A stretch of 64,000 bases of DNA, from positions 40,144 to 104,143 of the forward strand of contig JAQGMF010000015.1 of assembly GCA_028292505.1 (NCBI GenBank). Direction: 5' to 3'. The position numbers and the translations under genes were made by a program. Shown here one piece after another: positions 45,387-54,645 of this stretch; the first letter of the stretch is position 1, and the number at the start of each line of letters is the position of its first letter. The notes beneath the pieces are model-generated. The model searched no databases, was not told where the DNA came from, and was given only the letters and a program-made list of their open reading frames with translations. This DNA is from Rhodocyclales bacterium (GTDB lineage: Bacteria; Pseudomonadota; Gammaproteobacteria; Burkholderiales; Rhodocyclaceae).

Positions 45387-45775
45387 GGCATTTCTACTTC
45401 AGGGGCGAACAACACCCTACACGAAATTGGAAAACAGACCCTCACGCGCCGAAACGAAGTCCTGTCGCGCAAGGGCGACATGCCGTCGCGCGGCCCGTAT
45501 CGTGGAGGCTTCGACGAGAACGGGCGGCTTCTCGGCTGATGCTGTCGCCATAGAGCGACATTGGAGGGGGTCAAAACCACCCGAAAAACCTCTTAAACAT
45601 ATGATTTTTATATGTTTTATGAATTCGGCATGGGAGATGCTTTACATGACCACATTCCAACGTATGGCGAACTATTGTGGCCTACCATTTCTCTTCGGCG
45701 CTTCCTCGCACTCCTGCGAACCCAGTGTTAGCGCCACGCTCGCGTCTTTCGGCACCTTGCTCTGCGCGGGGCCAA
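45387..45775. other. 389-bp intergenic region, with an AT-rich inverted repeat
   Basis: No convincing gene is present. AAACATAT (45595-45602) and ATATGTTT (45610-45617) form an inverted repeat in an AT-rich island, a possible operator or promoter for the acyltransferase-like gene at 45776. A 49-codon frame (45645-45792) with a GGGAG ribosome-like site exists but overlaps that gene and has no protein character that I recognise. Confidence 0.5.
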
Positions 45776-46474
45776 ATGGCGAAGCGTGTTGACTTGCCTG
45801 AGTTTCTACATGAACTGGCGTTCGAGGAAATGCTTTGCGTTGAGCGCCGCGCCGAAGGTCGGCTGGTAGGACAGACCGGCAGTCCGCTTGATCGCCCCGC
45901 ATTGCGCGTGGGTTTGGCCGCCACGCCCTGGCAATTACAGCAATCCTTGAATCTGCTGCAGCGGCAAGGGTTGTCGAGTCCACTTATTCAATCCGATCAG
46001 CCTGGTATCAATGCTGCGCTGAACCGGGTTGTGGCGCTGGCGTTGAGTACCTCTCTGGACATGTCATGCATGGGCGCACTGGCGACGATCTGGTTGCGTC
46101 ACGATGGCGCAGAGGGTTTGCCTGCCGACCAATGGCCTATCAGCCGACGTTCGCTCGATCAATTGCGCAATATGGGCAAACGATTGGTCGAAGTGGAGGC
46201 GCTGGCGTTTGATGAGCGGACGCCGTCAAGTGTCGTGCTAAACCCGATGATGCACGTCCTGAAATGCATTGTCGTGGATATGTGGGATGCGACCGATATC
46301 GTGATGTGCTGCCCGCGCTCACAGGCAGCGCACTATTGCAGCAAGCTCGGCTTCTCGCGTGTGGCAGGTCAGGGGCATGATGTTGCTCATGCCAATTCAA
46401 TACTGCTGCGCATGCCGACGCTGCAAATGACGCCCTTGCAGGCCGAAAGCGGCGCCGCAGCGCTGAGCGCTTGA
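45776..46474 (+). CDS. N-acyl amino acid synthase FeeM-like GNAT acyltransferase
   Basis: 232 residues from ATG 45776 (MAKRVDLPEFLHELAFEEML); the start is uncertain because the frame stays open upstream. The pattern GALATIWLRHDGAEGLPADQW, then LRNMGKRLVEVEALAFDE, then VLKCIVVDMWDATDIVMCCPRSQAAHYCSKLGFSRVAG parallels FeeM-type acyltransferases, which use acyl-ACP to make long-chain N-acyl amino acids. The autoinducer-synthase-like GNAT fold is inferred. The neighbouring two-component system is on the same strand, 142 bp away. Substrate and product are unknown. Confidence 0.6.
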   Translation: MAKRVDLPEFLHELAFEEMLCVERRAEGRLVGQTGSPLDRPALRVGLAATPWQLQQSLNLLQRQGLSSPLIQSDQPGINAALNRVVALALSTSLDMSCMGALATIWLRHDGAEGLPADQWPISRRSLDQLRNMGKRLVEVEALAFDERTPSSVVLNPMMHVLKCIVVDMWDATDIVMCCPRSQAAHYCSKLGFSRVAGQGHDVAHANSILLRMPTLQMTPLQAESGAAALSA

Positions 46475-46616
46475 AAAATCCGGCAATGCAGGTCGCGTGA
46501 CGGCAGTGGTAACAATGGCGAACAGTCTTGCCGCACGCCTGCTGCCCGTGTCGCGAACACGTGCCGCCTATCATTCCTACTTCGCCGCATGGCGCGCACG
46601 CTGGCATTATCCGGTC

Positions 46617-48053
46617 ATGCACGTTCGCTATCCCGGCTCCTTCCTCAAGCTCCTGCTGATTGGCTTCGGCCTGGTCGCCCTGCCCTTGCTGGTGGCGCTG
46701 GGCGATGCCTATATCTCGCTCGAGAAGCTCATGCAGCGCAGCGAGCGCTCAATCACGCACGCCGTGCAGATCACTCGCGACAGCCGCGCGCTGGGCGAGC
46801 AGATCACGGGTCTGGAACGCCTGGCGCGGCAACAGCTGGTACTCGGCGAACGCGGCGTGCTCGACGCCTACGCCGCGCGCCGCGCGCTGTTCCGCGAAAA
46901 CCTGGAACATCTCAAGGACGTCACACCCGACGGCGTAGCCGACGACCAGCTCGTGCAACTGGGCGAACGTGAAGCGGCCGTCTGGCAGGCCTTGCAGCAA
47001 CAGGACCTGACACCGAAGGAAGCGCGCCGCATCGTCGGCGAATTTGCTGGCATGAGCGATTCGGCGGTTGAAGTCCTGCATCGCGCCGACATGCGCATCG
47101 AGAGCGATATCGCCGAGCTGCGCGCACGCACCGAGCACGCGCGCCAACAGCTCTTGTGGCGGCTGCTGGCGCTGGTGCCGGTCGGCGTACTGCTGATCGC
47201 CGGCGTGATCTTCCTGATCCGTCGCCCGATCCGTCATCTCGGTGAAGGTATCCGCAGTCTCGGCGATGGCCAACTCGATAAACGCATCGTGGTACGCGGC
47301 CCACGCGATCTGGAAGAACTCGGGCGGGAACTGGACTGGCTGCGCCTGCGTCTGAACGAGGTCGATGAGCAGAAGATGCGCTTTCTGCGTCACGTCTCGC
47401 ATGAGCTCAAGACGCCGCTGACAGCGCTGCACGAGGGCACGCAGCTATTGTCGGAACAGGTGTCGGGCGAGCTCAATGTCGAGCAACGCGAGATCGTCGG
47501 CATCCTGCGCGGCAATGCCACGCGGCTGCGTCAGCTCATCGAAAATCTGCTCGATTACAGTGGCATACGCTTTCACCCGACGGTGCTGACACGCGAGTCT
47601 GTCGCACTCACCGAGTTGTTCGCACAGATCGCAGAGGATCAGAAGCTGGCACTCGCAGCACGAAAACTGTCGCTACAAGCGTTCGATCGCGGACTGAGCG
47701 TGGCGGCAGATCGTGCCAAACTACGCGTGGTGCTCGACAACCTGTTGTCGAATGCGGTGAAGTACGCGCCGGAAGGCAGCGCAATCGATCTGCAGGCCAG
47801 ACAGGAGGATGGTCATACCATCATCGAAATCGCCGATCAGGGACCGGGCGTGCCGATGGACAATGTCGAACGCCTGTTCGAGCCCTTCGTGCAGGGACCA
47901 CCGCCGCGCGACACGGCGTCCATCAAGGGCACGGGCCTGGGACTTTCGATTGTGCGCGAGCTGGTCACGGCACACGGCGGCAAGGTCGTCCTGCTGCCAA
48001 ATCCGCCGCACGGCACGCGCGTCCAGGTAAGTCTGCCTATATTGCAATCATGA
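46617..48053 (+). CDS. glrK: Sensor histidine kinase GlrK/QseE-like
   Basis: 478 residues from ATG 46617 (MHVRYPGSFLKLLLIGFGLVALPLL), a length that matches GlrK; the frame extends upstream without family similarity. Two TM helices flank a helical periplasmic sensor region. A HAMP domain follows (RRPIRHLGEGIRSLGDGQLDKRI). The H-box FLRHVSHELKTPLTAL has the phosphorylated His near residue 262, DNLLSNAVKYAPEGS is the N box, and KGTGLGLSIV the G box. With the downstream lipoprotein and sigma-54 activator it forms the GlrK-QseG-GlrR system, known for envelope stress and small-RNA control in enterobacteria. Confidence 0.88.
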   Translation: MHVRYPGSFLKLLLIGFGLVALPLLVALGDAYISLEKLMQRSERSITHAVQITRDSRALGEQITGLERLARQQLVLGERGVLDAYAARRALFRENLEHLKDVTPDGVADDQLVQLGEREAAVWQALQQQDLTPKEARRIVGEFAGMSDSAVEVLHRADMRIESDIAELRARTEHARQQLLWRLLALVPVGVLLIAGVIFLIRRPIRHLGEGIRSLGDGQLDKRIVVRGPRDLEELGRELDWLRLRLNEVDEQKMRFLRHVSHELKTPLTALHEGTQLLSEQVSGELNVEQREIVGILRGNATRLRQLIENLLDYSGIRFHPTVLTRESVALTELFAQIAEDQKLALAARKLSLQAFDRGLSVAADRAKLRVVLDNLLSNAVKYAPEGSAIDLQARQEDGHTIIEIADQGPGVPMDNVERLFEPFVQGPPPRDTASIKGTGLGLSIVRELVTAHGGKVVLLPNPPHGTRVQVSLPILQS

Positions 48054-48081
48054 TTGGAGATTGAATGAGGATTGCATCGAT

Positions 48082-48615
48082 TTGAAAACGGCACGCAGGA
48101 CATTTCTCGTCGTACTGGTACCTCTGCTGTTTTCCGGCTGCGCGGAGCCAACGGTTTCATTCGCCGAGGACAACCCACGCTACGAAGTACCGCAGACACC
48201 GGCACAAACGCTGAATCTTCTGAACTTCGGCGCCAGTCTGCGCAACCGCAACGCAGCGGAGTTGAATGCCGAGCTGGATTTGCTCAATCGCGCCTATGCG
48301 CAGCATCACAGCGAAGACAACCGGCTGCGTTTGGCAGTTTTCCATGCGCTGGCGCCCGGCGGCGACCGCGCGCGCGCGCTGAGCTTGCTCGACGTACCTC
48401 CCGGTGAAAACGCCGGGCGTGGCCGCAATCATCCCATCGCCGCCATGCTCATTCCCTTGCTGCAGGAAAACCGTCGCAGCGATGACAACCTCAACGCATC
48501 CCAGCAGCGCCTGCGCGAGGAACAAAAACGCAGCGAAGCCCTGCAGCAGAAACTCGACGCCATTCGCGACATCGAGAAAAAAATGATCGAACGCACACCT
48601 GCCAAGGCACCCTGA
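48082..48615 (+). CDS. QseG/YfhG-like lipoprotein linked to GlrKR
   Basis: 177 residues from TTG 48082 (MKTARRTFLVVLVPLLFSGC), preceded by GAGGA at nine bases. A signal sequence ends in a lipobox (FSGC), and helical sequence rich in Leu/Gln follows, with a C-terminal coiled coil (ASQQRLREEQKRSEALQQKLDAI). It sits between the kinase and regulator genes, as qseG does. QseG is known to bind the QseE sensor. The first in-frame TTG (48061) abuts its possible ribosome site and is less likely. Confidence 0.7.
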   Translation: MKTARRTFLVVLVPLLFSGCAEPTVSFAEDNPRYEVPQTPAQTLNLLNFGASLRNRNAAELNAELDLLNRAYAQHHSEDNRLRLAVFHALAPGGDRARALSLLDVPPGENAGRGRNHPIAAMLIPLLQENRRSDDNLNASQQRLREEQKRSEALQQKLDAIRDIEKKMIERTPAKAP

Positions 48616-48620
48616 ATACC

Positions 48621-49988
48621 ATGATGCGTAACCTACATGCTCCTCGCATATTACTGGTCGACGATGATGCCGACTTGCTGCGCCTGCTGGCGATCCGACT
48701 CAAGTCCAGCGGCTTCGAAGTATTTCCCGCCGCGGGTGGCGAACAGGCGCTGGCGATGCTGTCGATACAGCGACCCGACATCGTCGTGACCGATCTGCGC
48801 ATGCCCGGCATCGACGGCATGGCGCTATTCGATGGCGTGCGTCGTAGCCACCCCACCCTGCCAGTCATCGTGCTCACCGCACACGGCAGCATTCCCGATG
48901 CCGTCGAAGCCATGCAGCGCGGCGTCTTCGGCTATCTCACCAAGCCTTACGATGCGGCCGAACTCGTGGCACAGATCCACCGCGCCATCGAGCTATCGGG
49001 CAGCGCCTCGCCGGCCGATCCGAAGAATGGCGACAATGCCTGGCGTTCCGAATTCGTCACGCGCAGCCCCATCATGGAAGACTTCCTGCAACAGGCGCGC
49101 CTCGTCGCCAGCAGTGAAGTGAGCGTATTCATCCGCGGCCCCAGCGGCGCCGGCAAAGAGTTGCTGGCCCGTGCCATCCACAAGGCCAGCAGCCGCGCCA
49201 AAGGGCCGTTCGTGGGCATCAACTGCGGCGCTATTCCGGAAGCATTGCTGGAGTCGGAGCTATTCGGTCACGTCAAGGGCGCCTTCACCGGCGCGCATCG
49301 CGATCACGATGGTCTGTTCCAGTCCGCACGCGGCGGCACATTGTTTCTCGATGAAATCGGCGACATGCCATTGACATTGCAGGTCAAGCTGCTGCGCGTG
49401 CTCGAAGAGCGCGAAGTGCGTCCGGTCGGCGCCACACGCAGCCTGCCAACCAACGTGCGCATGATTTCAGCCACACACCGTAATATCGACGCGGAGCGCA
49501 GCGAAGGCCGCTTCCGCGACGATCTCTACTACCGCCTCAACGTCGTCTCGCTTAATGTGCCCGCACTCGCCGAGCGTCGCGAGGACATCCCGCTGCTGAC
49601 CAATCACTTCCTCCAGCAACTGGCCGAACGTTACCAGCGTGGGCAACTCGCCTTCGCGCCCGACGCCATGGAAATGCTCGTCGCCGCGCCCTGGCCGGGC
49701 AACGTGCGCCAACTGCTCAACGTGGTCGAACAGACGGTGGCACTGTCGACGACGTCGATCATCCCCACCTCGCTCGTGCAGCGTGCCATCCACGAAGACA
49801 ATCCTGCCATCGAGGCCTTCGAAGAAGCGCGCAAACGCTTCGAGCGTGAATACCTCGTGCGCCTGTTGCGACTCACCGAAGGCAATGTCAGCCAGGCCGC
49901 GCGCCTGGCCAAGCGCAACCGCACCGAGTTCTATCGCCTGCTATCGCGCCACCAGCTCGAACCCGGCATCTTCAAGAACGCGCCATAA
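48621..49988 (+). CDS. glrR: Sigma-54-dependent response regulator GlrR/QseF-like
   Basis: 455 residues. The receiver domain has Asp58 in TDLRMPGIDG as phosphorylation site. The AAA+ domain has a Walker A-like GPSGAGKE, the sigma-54 contact GAFTGA intact in HVKGAFTGAHRD, and Walker B GGTLFLDEIGD. A C-terminal Fis-type HTH follows (NVSQAARLAKRNRTEFYRLLSRHQL). It activates sigma-54 promoters when phosphorylated by the upstream kinase. The gene starts five bases after the lipoprotein stop. Confidence 0.92.
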   Translation: MMRNLHAPRILLVDDDADLLRLLAIRLKSSGFEVFPAAGGEQALAMLSIQRPDIVVTDLRMPGIDGMALFDGVRRSHPTLPVIVLTAHGSIPDAVEAMQRGVFGYLTKPYDAAELVAQIHRAIELSGSASPADPKNGDNAWRSEFVTRSPIMEDFLQQARLVASSEVSVFIRGPSGAGKELLARAIHKASSRAKGPFVGINCGAIPEALLESELFGHVKGAFTGAHRDHDGLFQSARGGTLFLDEIGDMPLTLQVKLLRVLEEREVRPVGATRSLPTNVRMISATHRNIDAERSEGRFRDDLYYRLNVVSLNVPALAERREDIPLLTNHFLQQLAERYQRGQLAFAPDAMEMLVAAPWPGNVRQLLNVVEQTVALSTTSIIPTSLVQRAIHEDNPAIEAFEEARKRFEREYLVRLLRLTEGNVSQAARLAKRNRTEFYRLLSRHQLEPGIFKNAP

Positions 49989-50045
49989 TTCCAAAGTCAT
50001 AGCCAGTCATTCGACATAGCGGCGACCGAAGGCACAAGAGCCTGA

Positions 50046-51440
<1,395 letters not shown>

Positions 51441-51472
51441 TCAAAACGCATAGAGCAGATTTGCGCTTTGTG

Positions 51473-51501
51473 TCCCGTGACGTGTTCATCACGTCACGGG
51501 A
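51473..51501 (+). terminator. Hairpin between dctP and dctQ
   Basis: A perfect 12-bp stem (TCCCGTGACGTG at 51473-51484, complement 51490-51501) and a 5-nt loop without a T-run, 32 bp after the dctP stop. It likely stabilises the dctP message or partly attenuates transcription, giving excess binding protein over the permease. Confidence 0.7.
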
Positions 51502-51519
51502 GCTTCTGGAGAAACTGTA

Positions 51520-52014
51520 ATGAATTGGCTTACCGCAATAAATACCAAACTGTCGCGCTGGGTGATGTACCTGGCCTGCGCCAGTCTGGTGGGTCTTGTA
51601 TGCATTGTGGATTTCAGCGTCGTGATGCGCTACGGCTTTAACAACTCGCCGGTGTATGCCGAACAAGTCGCCCTGCTGCTGGTTATCTCTGTGGCAATGT
51701 TCGGAGCTGCCGCAGGCGTGCGCGATGTCGGGCACATCGGGTTGGATTCTCTCGTTGAAATTCTGCCGCTGAAAGCCCAGCGCTTCATCGGCGTCATCGT
51801 GGGCTGCATCAACATCGTGTTCGCCGGTTCGTTGTTGGTGGGCTGCTGGCTGATGGCGCACTCCACATATGGCTCGACCATTCCGACACTGGGTATTTCG
51901 GAGGCCTTCCGTTATGTGCCCCCAATGATCGCCGGCGTTCTCATTGTTCTTTTTTCGATTGAGCACCAGGTCGCTGCCGTTACCAAACAGAAAGTGATTC
52001 GTTCATGGCACTGA
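51520..52014 (+). CDS. dctQ: TRAP transporter small permease subunit DctQ
   Basis: 164 residues with four TM helices. The family pattern VVMRYGFNNSPVYAEQVALLLVISVAMFGAAAGVRD is present. It overlaps dctM by ten bases and works with DctM in the inner membrane, driven by the Na+ gradient in known TRAP systems. Confidence 0.93.
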   Translation: MNWLTAINTKLSRWVMYLACASLVGLVCIVDFSVVMRYGFNNSPVYAEQVALLLVISVAMFGAAAGVRDVGHIGLDSLVEILPLKAQRFIGVIVGCINIVFAGSLLVGCWLMAHSTYGSTIPTLGISEAFRYVPPMIAGVLIVLFSIEHQVAAVTKQKVIRSWH

Positions 52015-53357
52015 CCGTACTCTGCCTAAGTTTTCTCGTGATGCTGCTGTTGGGCGTCCCCGTTGCGTTTTCCATTGGCTTGGCTTGCATCGCAACTTTC
52101 GTAGTCGAAGGCCTGCCGTTTGGTACCCCCTTCCAGATGATGATCTCCGGGATGAATGTTTTCTCCTTCCTGGCGATTCCGTTTTTCATCTTCTCCGGCG
52201 AGCTGATGCTGCACGGAGGTATCGCAGACAAGATCGTGAATTTTGCGCGTAGCCTGGTCGGGCACATGCGCGGTGGTTTGGGCCTGGCCAATGTGATGGC
52301 CTGTACCTTGTTCGGTGGCGTTTCCGGCTCGCCGGTCGCTGACACGTCAGCCATGGGCGGCGTGATGATTCCGATCATGAAGCGCGAAGGTTATAGCGCC
52401 GAGTACGCGGTGAACGTCACGACCCACGCTTCGCTGACCGGTGCACTAATGCCGACCTCGCACAATATGATCATTTACGCGTTCGCCGCGCAGACCGCGA
52501 CAGGCGTCATCGGCAGTCACGTCATCAAGGGCGTATCGATTGGCGATCTGATGTTTGCAGGTTTGATACCGGTTTTCTGGATCATGACTTGCATGCTGTC
52601 TGCAGCCTACTATCAGGCCGTCAAGTTCGGTTTTCCGAAACGTGCAGATGGCACCTCGATGATTGAGAAATTTCCGGGCTGGGGTACAGTCCTGCGGACG
52701 TTCGTCGCTGCCGTGCCTGGCCTGGGCGTCGTGGCCATCATCCTCTTCTGCATCATGAAGGGCATCACGACCGCTACTGAGGCCGCAGCAATTGCAGTGA
52801 CTTACTCACTGTTTCTGACCATTGTCATCTATCGGACGATGAACCGGGAAAAGTTGCTCAAGGCGCTGGCCAAGGCTTCGAGAACAACCGGCGTGGTGCT
52901 TCTGCTGATCGGCGTATCGAATATGCTCGGCTGGCAAATGGCGTGGCTCGAAATCCCGGAAACCATTTCCAAGATGCTGCTGAGCATGACGCACACACCA
53001 TGGCTCATGCTTCTGTACATCAACATCCTGCAGGTTGCTCTGGGCATCTTCCTGGACATGGCAGCGCATATTCTCATCACGACGCCGCTGTTCCTGCCAC
53101 TTGCCATCAGCATGGGCGTGGGTCCTGTCCAGTTCGGCATGATGCTGCTGCTGAACTGCGCATTGGGTCTCGTGCATCCGCCTGTTGGCACCGTGCAGTT
53201 TGTAGGCTGTGCAATTGGCGAAGTGTCGGTCGGCCAAGTCATGAAAACAGTGTGGCCTTACTATCTGGCCATCTGGACCGCGATCCAGCTGGTGACCTAC
53301 GTCCCAACGTTCTCGACGTGGTTGCCATCCATCATCAACGGCCATTTCGTCATGTAA
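52005..53357 (+). CDS. dctM: TRAP transporter large permease subunit DctM
   Basis: 450 residues with about twelve TM helices. Family segments include SGELMLHGGIADKIVNFARSLVGHMRGGLGLANVMACTLFGGVSGS and VNVTTHASLTGALMPTSHNMIIYA. The start at 52005 overlaps the end of dctQ. It forms the translocation channel. A hairpin (53382-53416) lies 24 bp downstream of its stop. Confidence 0.95.
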   Translation: MALTVLCLSFLVMLLLGVPVAFSIGLACIATFVVEGLPFGTPFQMMISGMNVFSFLAIPFFIFSGELMLHGGIADKIVNFARSLVGHMRGGLGLANVMACTLFGGVSGSPVADTSAMGGVMIPIMKREGYSAEYAVNVTTHASLTGALMPTSHNMIIYAFAAQTATGVIGSHVIKGVSIGDLMFAGLIPVFWIMTCMLSAAYYQAVKFGFPKRADGTSMIEKFPGWGTVLRTFVAAVPGLGVVAIILFCIMKGITTATEAAAIAVTYSLFLTIVIYRTMNREKLLKALAKASRTTGVVLLLIGVSNMLGWQMAWLEIPETISKMLLSMTHTPWLMLLYINILQVALGIFLDMAAHILITTPLFLPLAISMGVGPVQFGMMLLLNCALGLVHPPVGTVQFVGCAIGEVSVGQVMKTVWPYYLAIWTAIQLVTYVPTFSTWLPSIINGHFVM

Positions 53358-53381
53358 TCGTTCCCTGGCTTTCCGCATAAC

Positions 53382-53421
53382 GAACCGGCAAACGCGCGCA
53401 AGCAGTTTGCCGGTTCCGCTT
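53382..53421 (+). terminator. Terminator after dctM
   Basis: A 12-bp stem (GAACCGGCAAAC at 53382-53393, complement 53405-53416) and an 11-nt loop are followed by CGCTTTT. It fits a rho-independent terminator with a short T-run. Confidence 0.7.
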
Positions 53422-53620
53422 TTGGGGACCACGCGTCTGGCACCGGCGACATCGCAAACGCCTATCGCAGCGCCGTTTGCGCCATGACAAGCCGGGCACT
53501 GTCGCTTCGCCACGACCGTGCGATTGTTCACTTCGGACATAAGGCCTTGTTTCGACATGGCAAAGCCCGTTGGCACAGCTTCTGCAATGCGTTCTCCATG
53601 GCATGTACCAGGAGATCGAA

Positions 53621-53980
53621 ATGGAGCAAGAATGGGGGCCAGAGCGGTGGCAAAAATGGGCGCAAGAGCGGACGGCAGGCGGCGCCAGAAAAGGCTTCGG
53701 TCAAGGCTTCAGTCAAAAACGGGCGGTGCGTAACTTCCTGGTCATTTCCGCACTTTATCTTTCGGCTGACCCACTTCACGCGGCGCGCACAGTTGCCCTC
53801 AAGGGCATCGACTTCCGCCAGATCGACCTCAATCACGATGGTTACATCGACCGCAGTGAAGCCGCTTCCCGCCCCGAGTTCGCAGCGCTCCTGCGGACTG
53901 CGGACACCAACCACGATGGGCGCTTGTCGGAAACCGAGTTCAAAGCGGCGCAGAGCACGATGAAGCCCGGCAAAATCTGA
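53621..53980 (+). CDS. EF-hand protein, 119 aa
   Basis: 119 residues from ATG 53621, which has GGAG six bases upstream; the frame extends further upstream. Residues 1-50 are basic and Gly/Trp-rich, then a hydrophobic stretch (RNFLVISALYLSADPLHA) could be an anchor or an internal signal sequence. Two EF-hand loops follow: IDLNHDGYIDRSE and ADTNHDGRLSETE. It resembles the next gene, and the two are likely tandem paralogues. Ca binding is inferred. The start and N-terminus are uncertain. Confidence 0.6.
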   Translation: MEQEWGPERWQKWAQERTAGGARKGFGQGFSQKRAVRNFLVISALYLSADPLHAARTVALKGIDFRQIDLNHDGYIDRSEAASRPEFAALLRTADTNHDGRLSETEFKAAQSTMKPGKI

Positions 53981-54214
53981 TGCATCCTGAGTCGGCCTAT
54001 CACGACACGGCCGGTCGTCGCGCCAACGCAGGGTTTCCTTGCAAATGCCGCAATGTCTGTCGTCACCGGCCAACACATCGCCATCCGCCACGGCGAGCCA
54101 AACCCTTGATTTGCAGGATAACAGCGCCAGGCACGCTCCCTGCGCCTGTCCAGATGGGCGTCTGATTCGTTTCATCGGACGCTTCCCATCTTTCGAAATC
54201 CGCAAGGAGCAAGC

Positions 54215-54508
54215 ATGAAAATAATTTCCGCCTCATCCCTCTTCGGCAGCTGCATTGCCGCATCTGCCATCGCCATGTCCCTGGGTGTCGCCCAGGCGGC
54301 CGACCCGGCACCCGTAAAGACGCCAAGCTTCAACCAGCTCGATACCAATCATGACGGCTACATCGACAGCAAGGAAGCCGCTGGGTCGCTGGAAGTCTCC
54401 GGCTGGTTAAGCTCGGCCGACAAGGACAAGGACGGCAGACTCTCTCCCGGGGAGTTCTCCGCAGCCCAGTCCAGCGTTGGTATCGAAAACAAGCCCTATC
54501 AAAAATAA
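54215..54508 (+). CDS. Secreted EF-hand protein, 97 aa
   Basis: 97 residues with AAGGAG before the ATG. Signal peptide 1-28 ends VAQA. Two canonical EF-hand loops, DTNHDGYIDSKE and DKDKDGRLSPGE, make most of the mature part. It is a small periplasmic or exported calcium-binding protein of unknown role. The 234-bp gap before it holds only a small imperfect hairpin. Confidence 0.8.
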   Translation: MKIISASSLFGSCIAASAIAMSLGVAQAADPAPVKTPSFNQLDTNHDGYIDSKEAAGSLEVSGWLSSADKDKDGRLSPGEFSAAQSSVGIENKPYQK

Positions 54509-54645
54509 GTCATAACGACGAGTACTAAGCGGAGGTCGGCATGCTGCCGGCTTCCGTGATTTTCTTTTCGCTTCGTTAGCCACCGTCTTCCGTAACGTTC
54601 GCGCCGCATATCGGCTGCCGTCGCCTTCCCGTACAATTGCGGACG

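Noticed and set aside
45645..45792. A 49-codon frame with a GGGAG sequence before it.
   Set aside because: It overlaps the start of the FeeM-like gene, and its Ser/Cys-rich sequence looks like out-of-frame translation; kept only as a note.
48065..48085. A six-codon frame ATG to TGA in front of the QseG-like gene that overlaps its TTG start.
   Set aside because: Too short to judge; it could be a leader peptide, but nothing else supports it.
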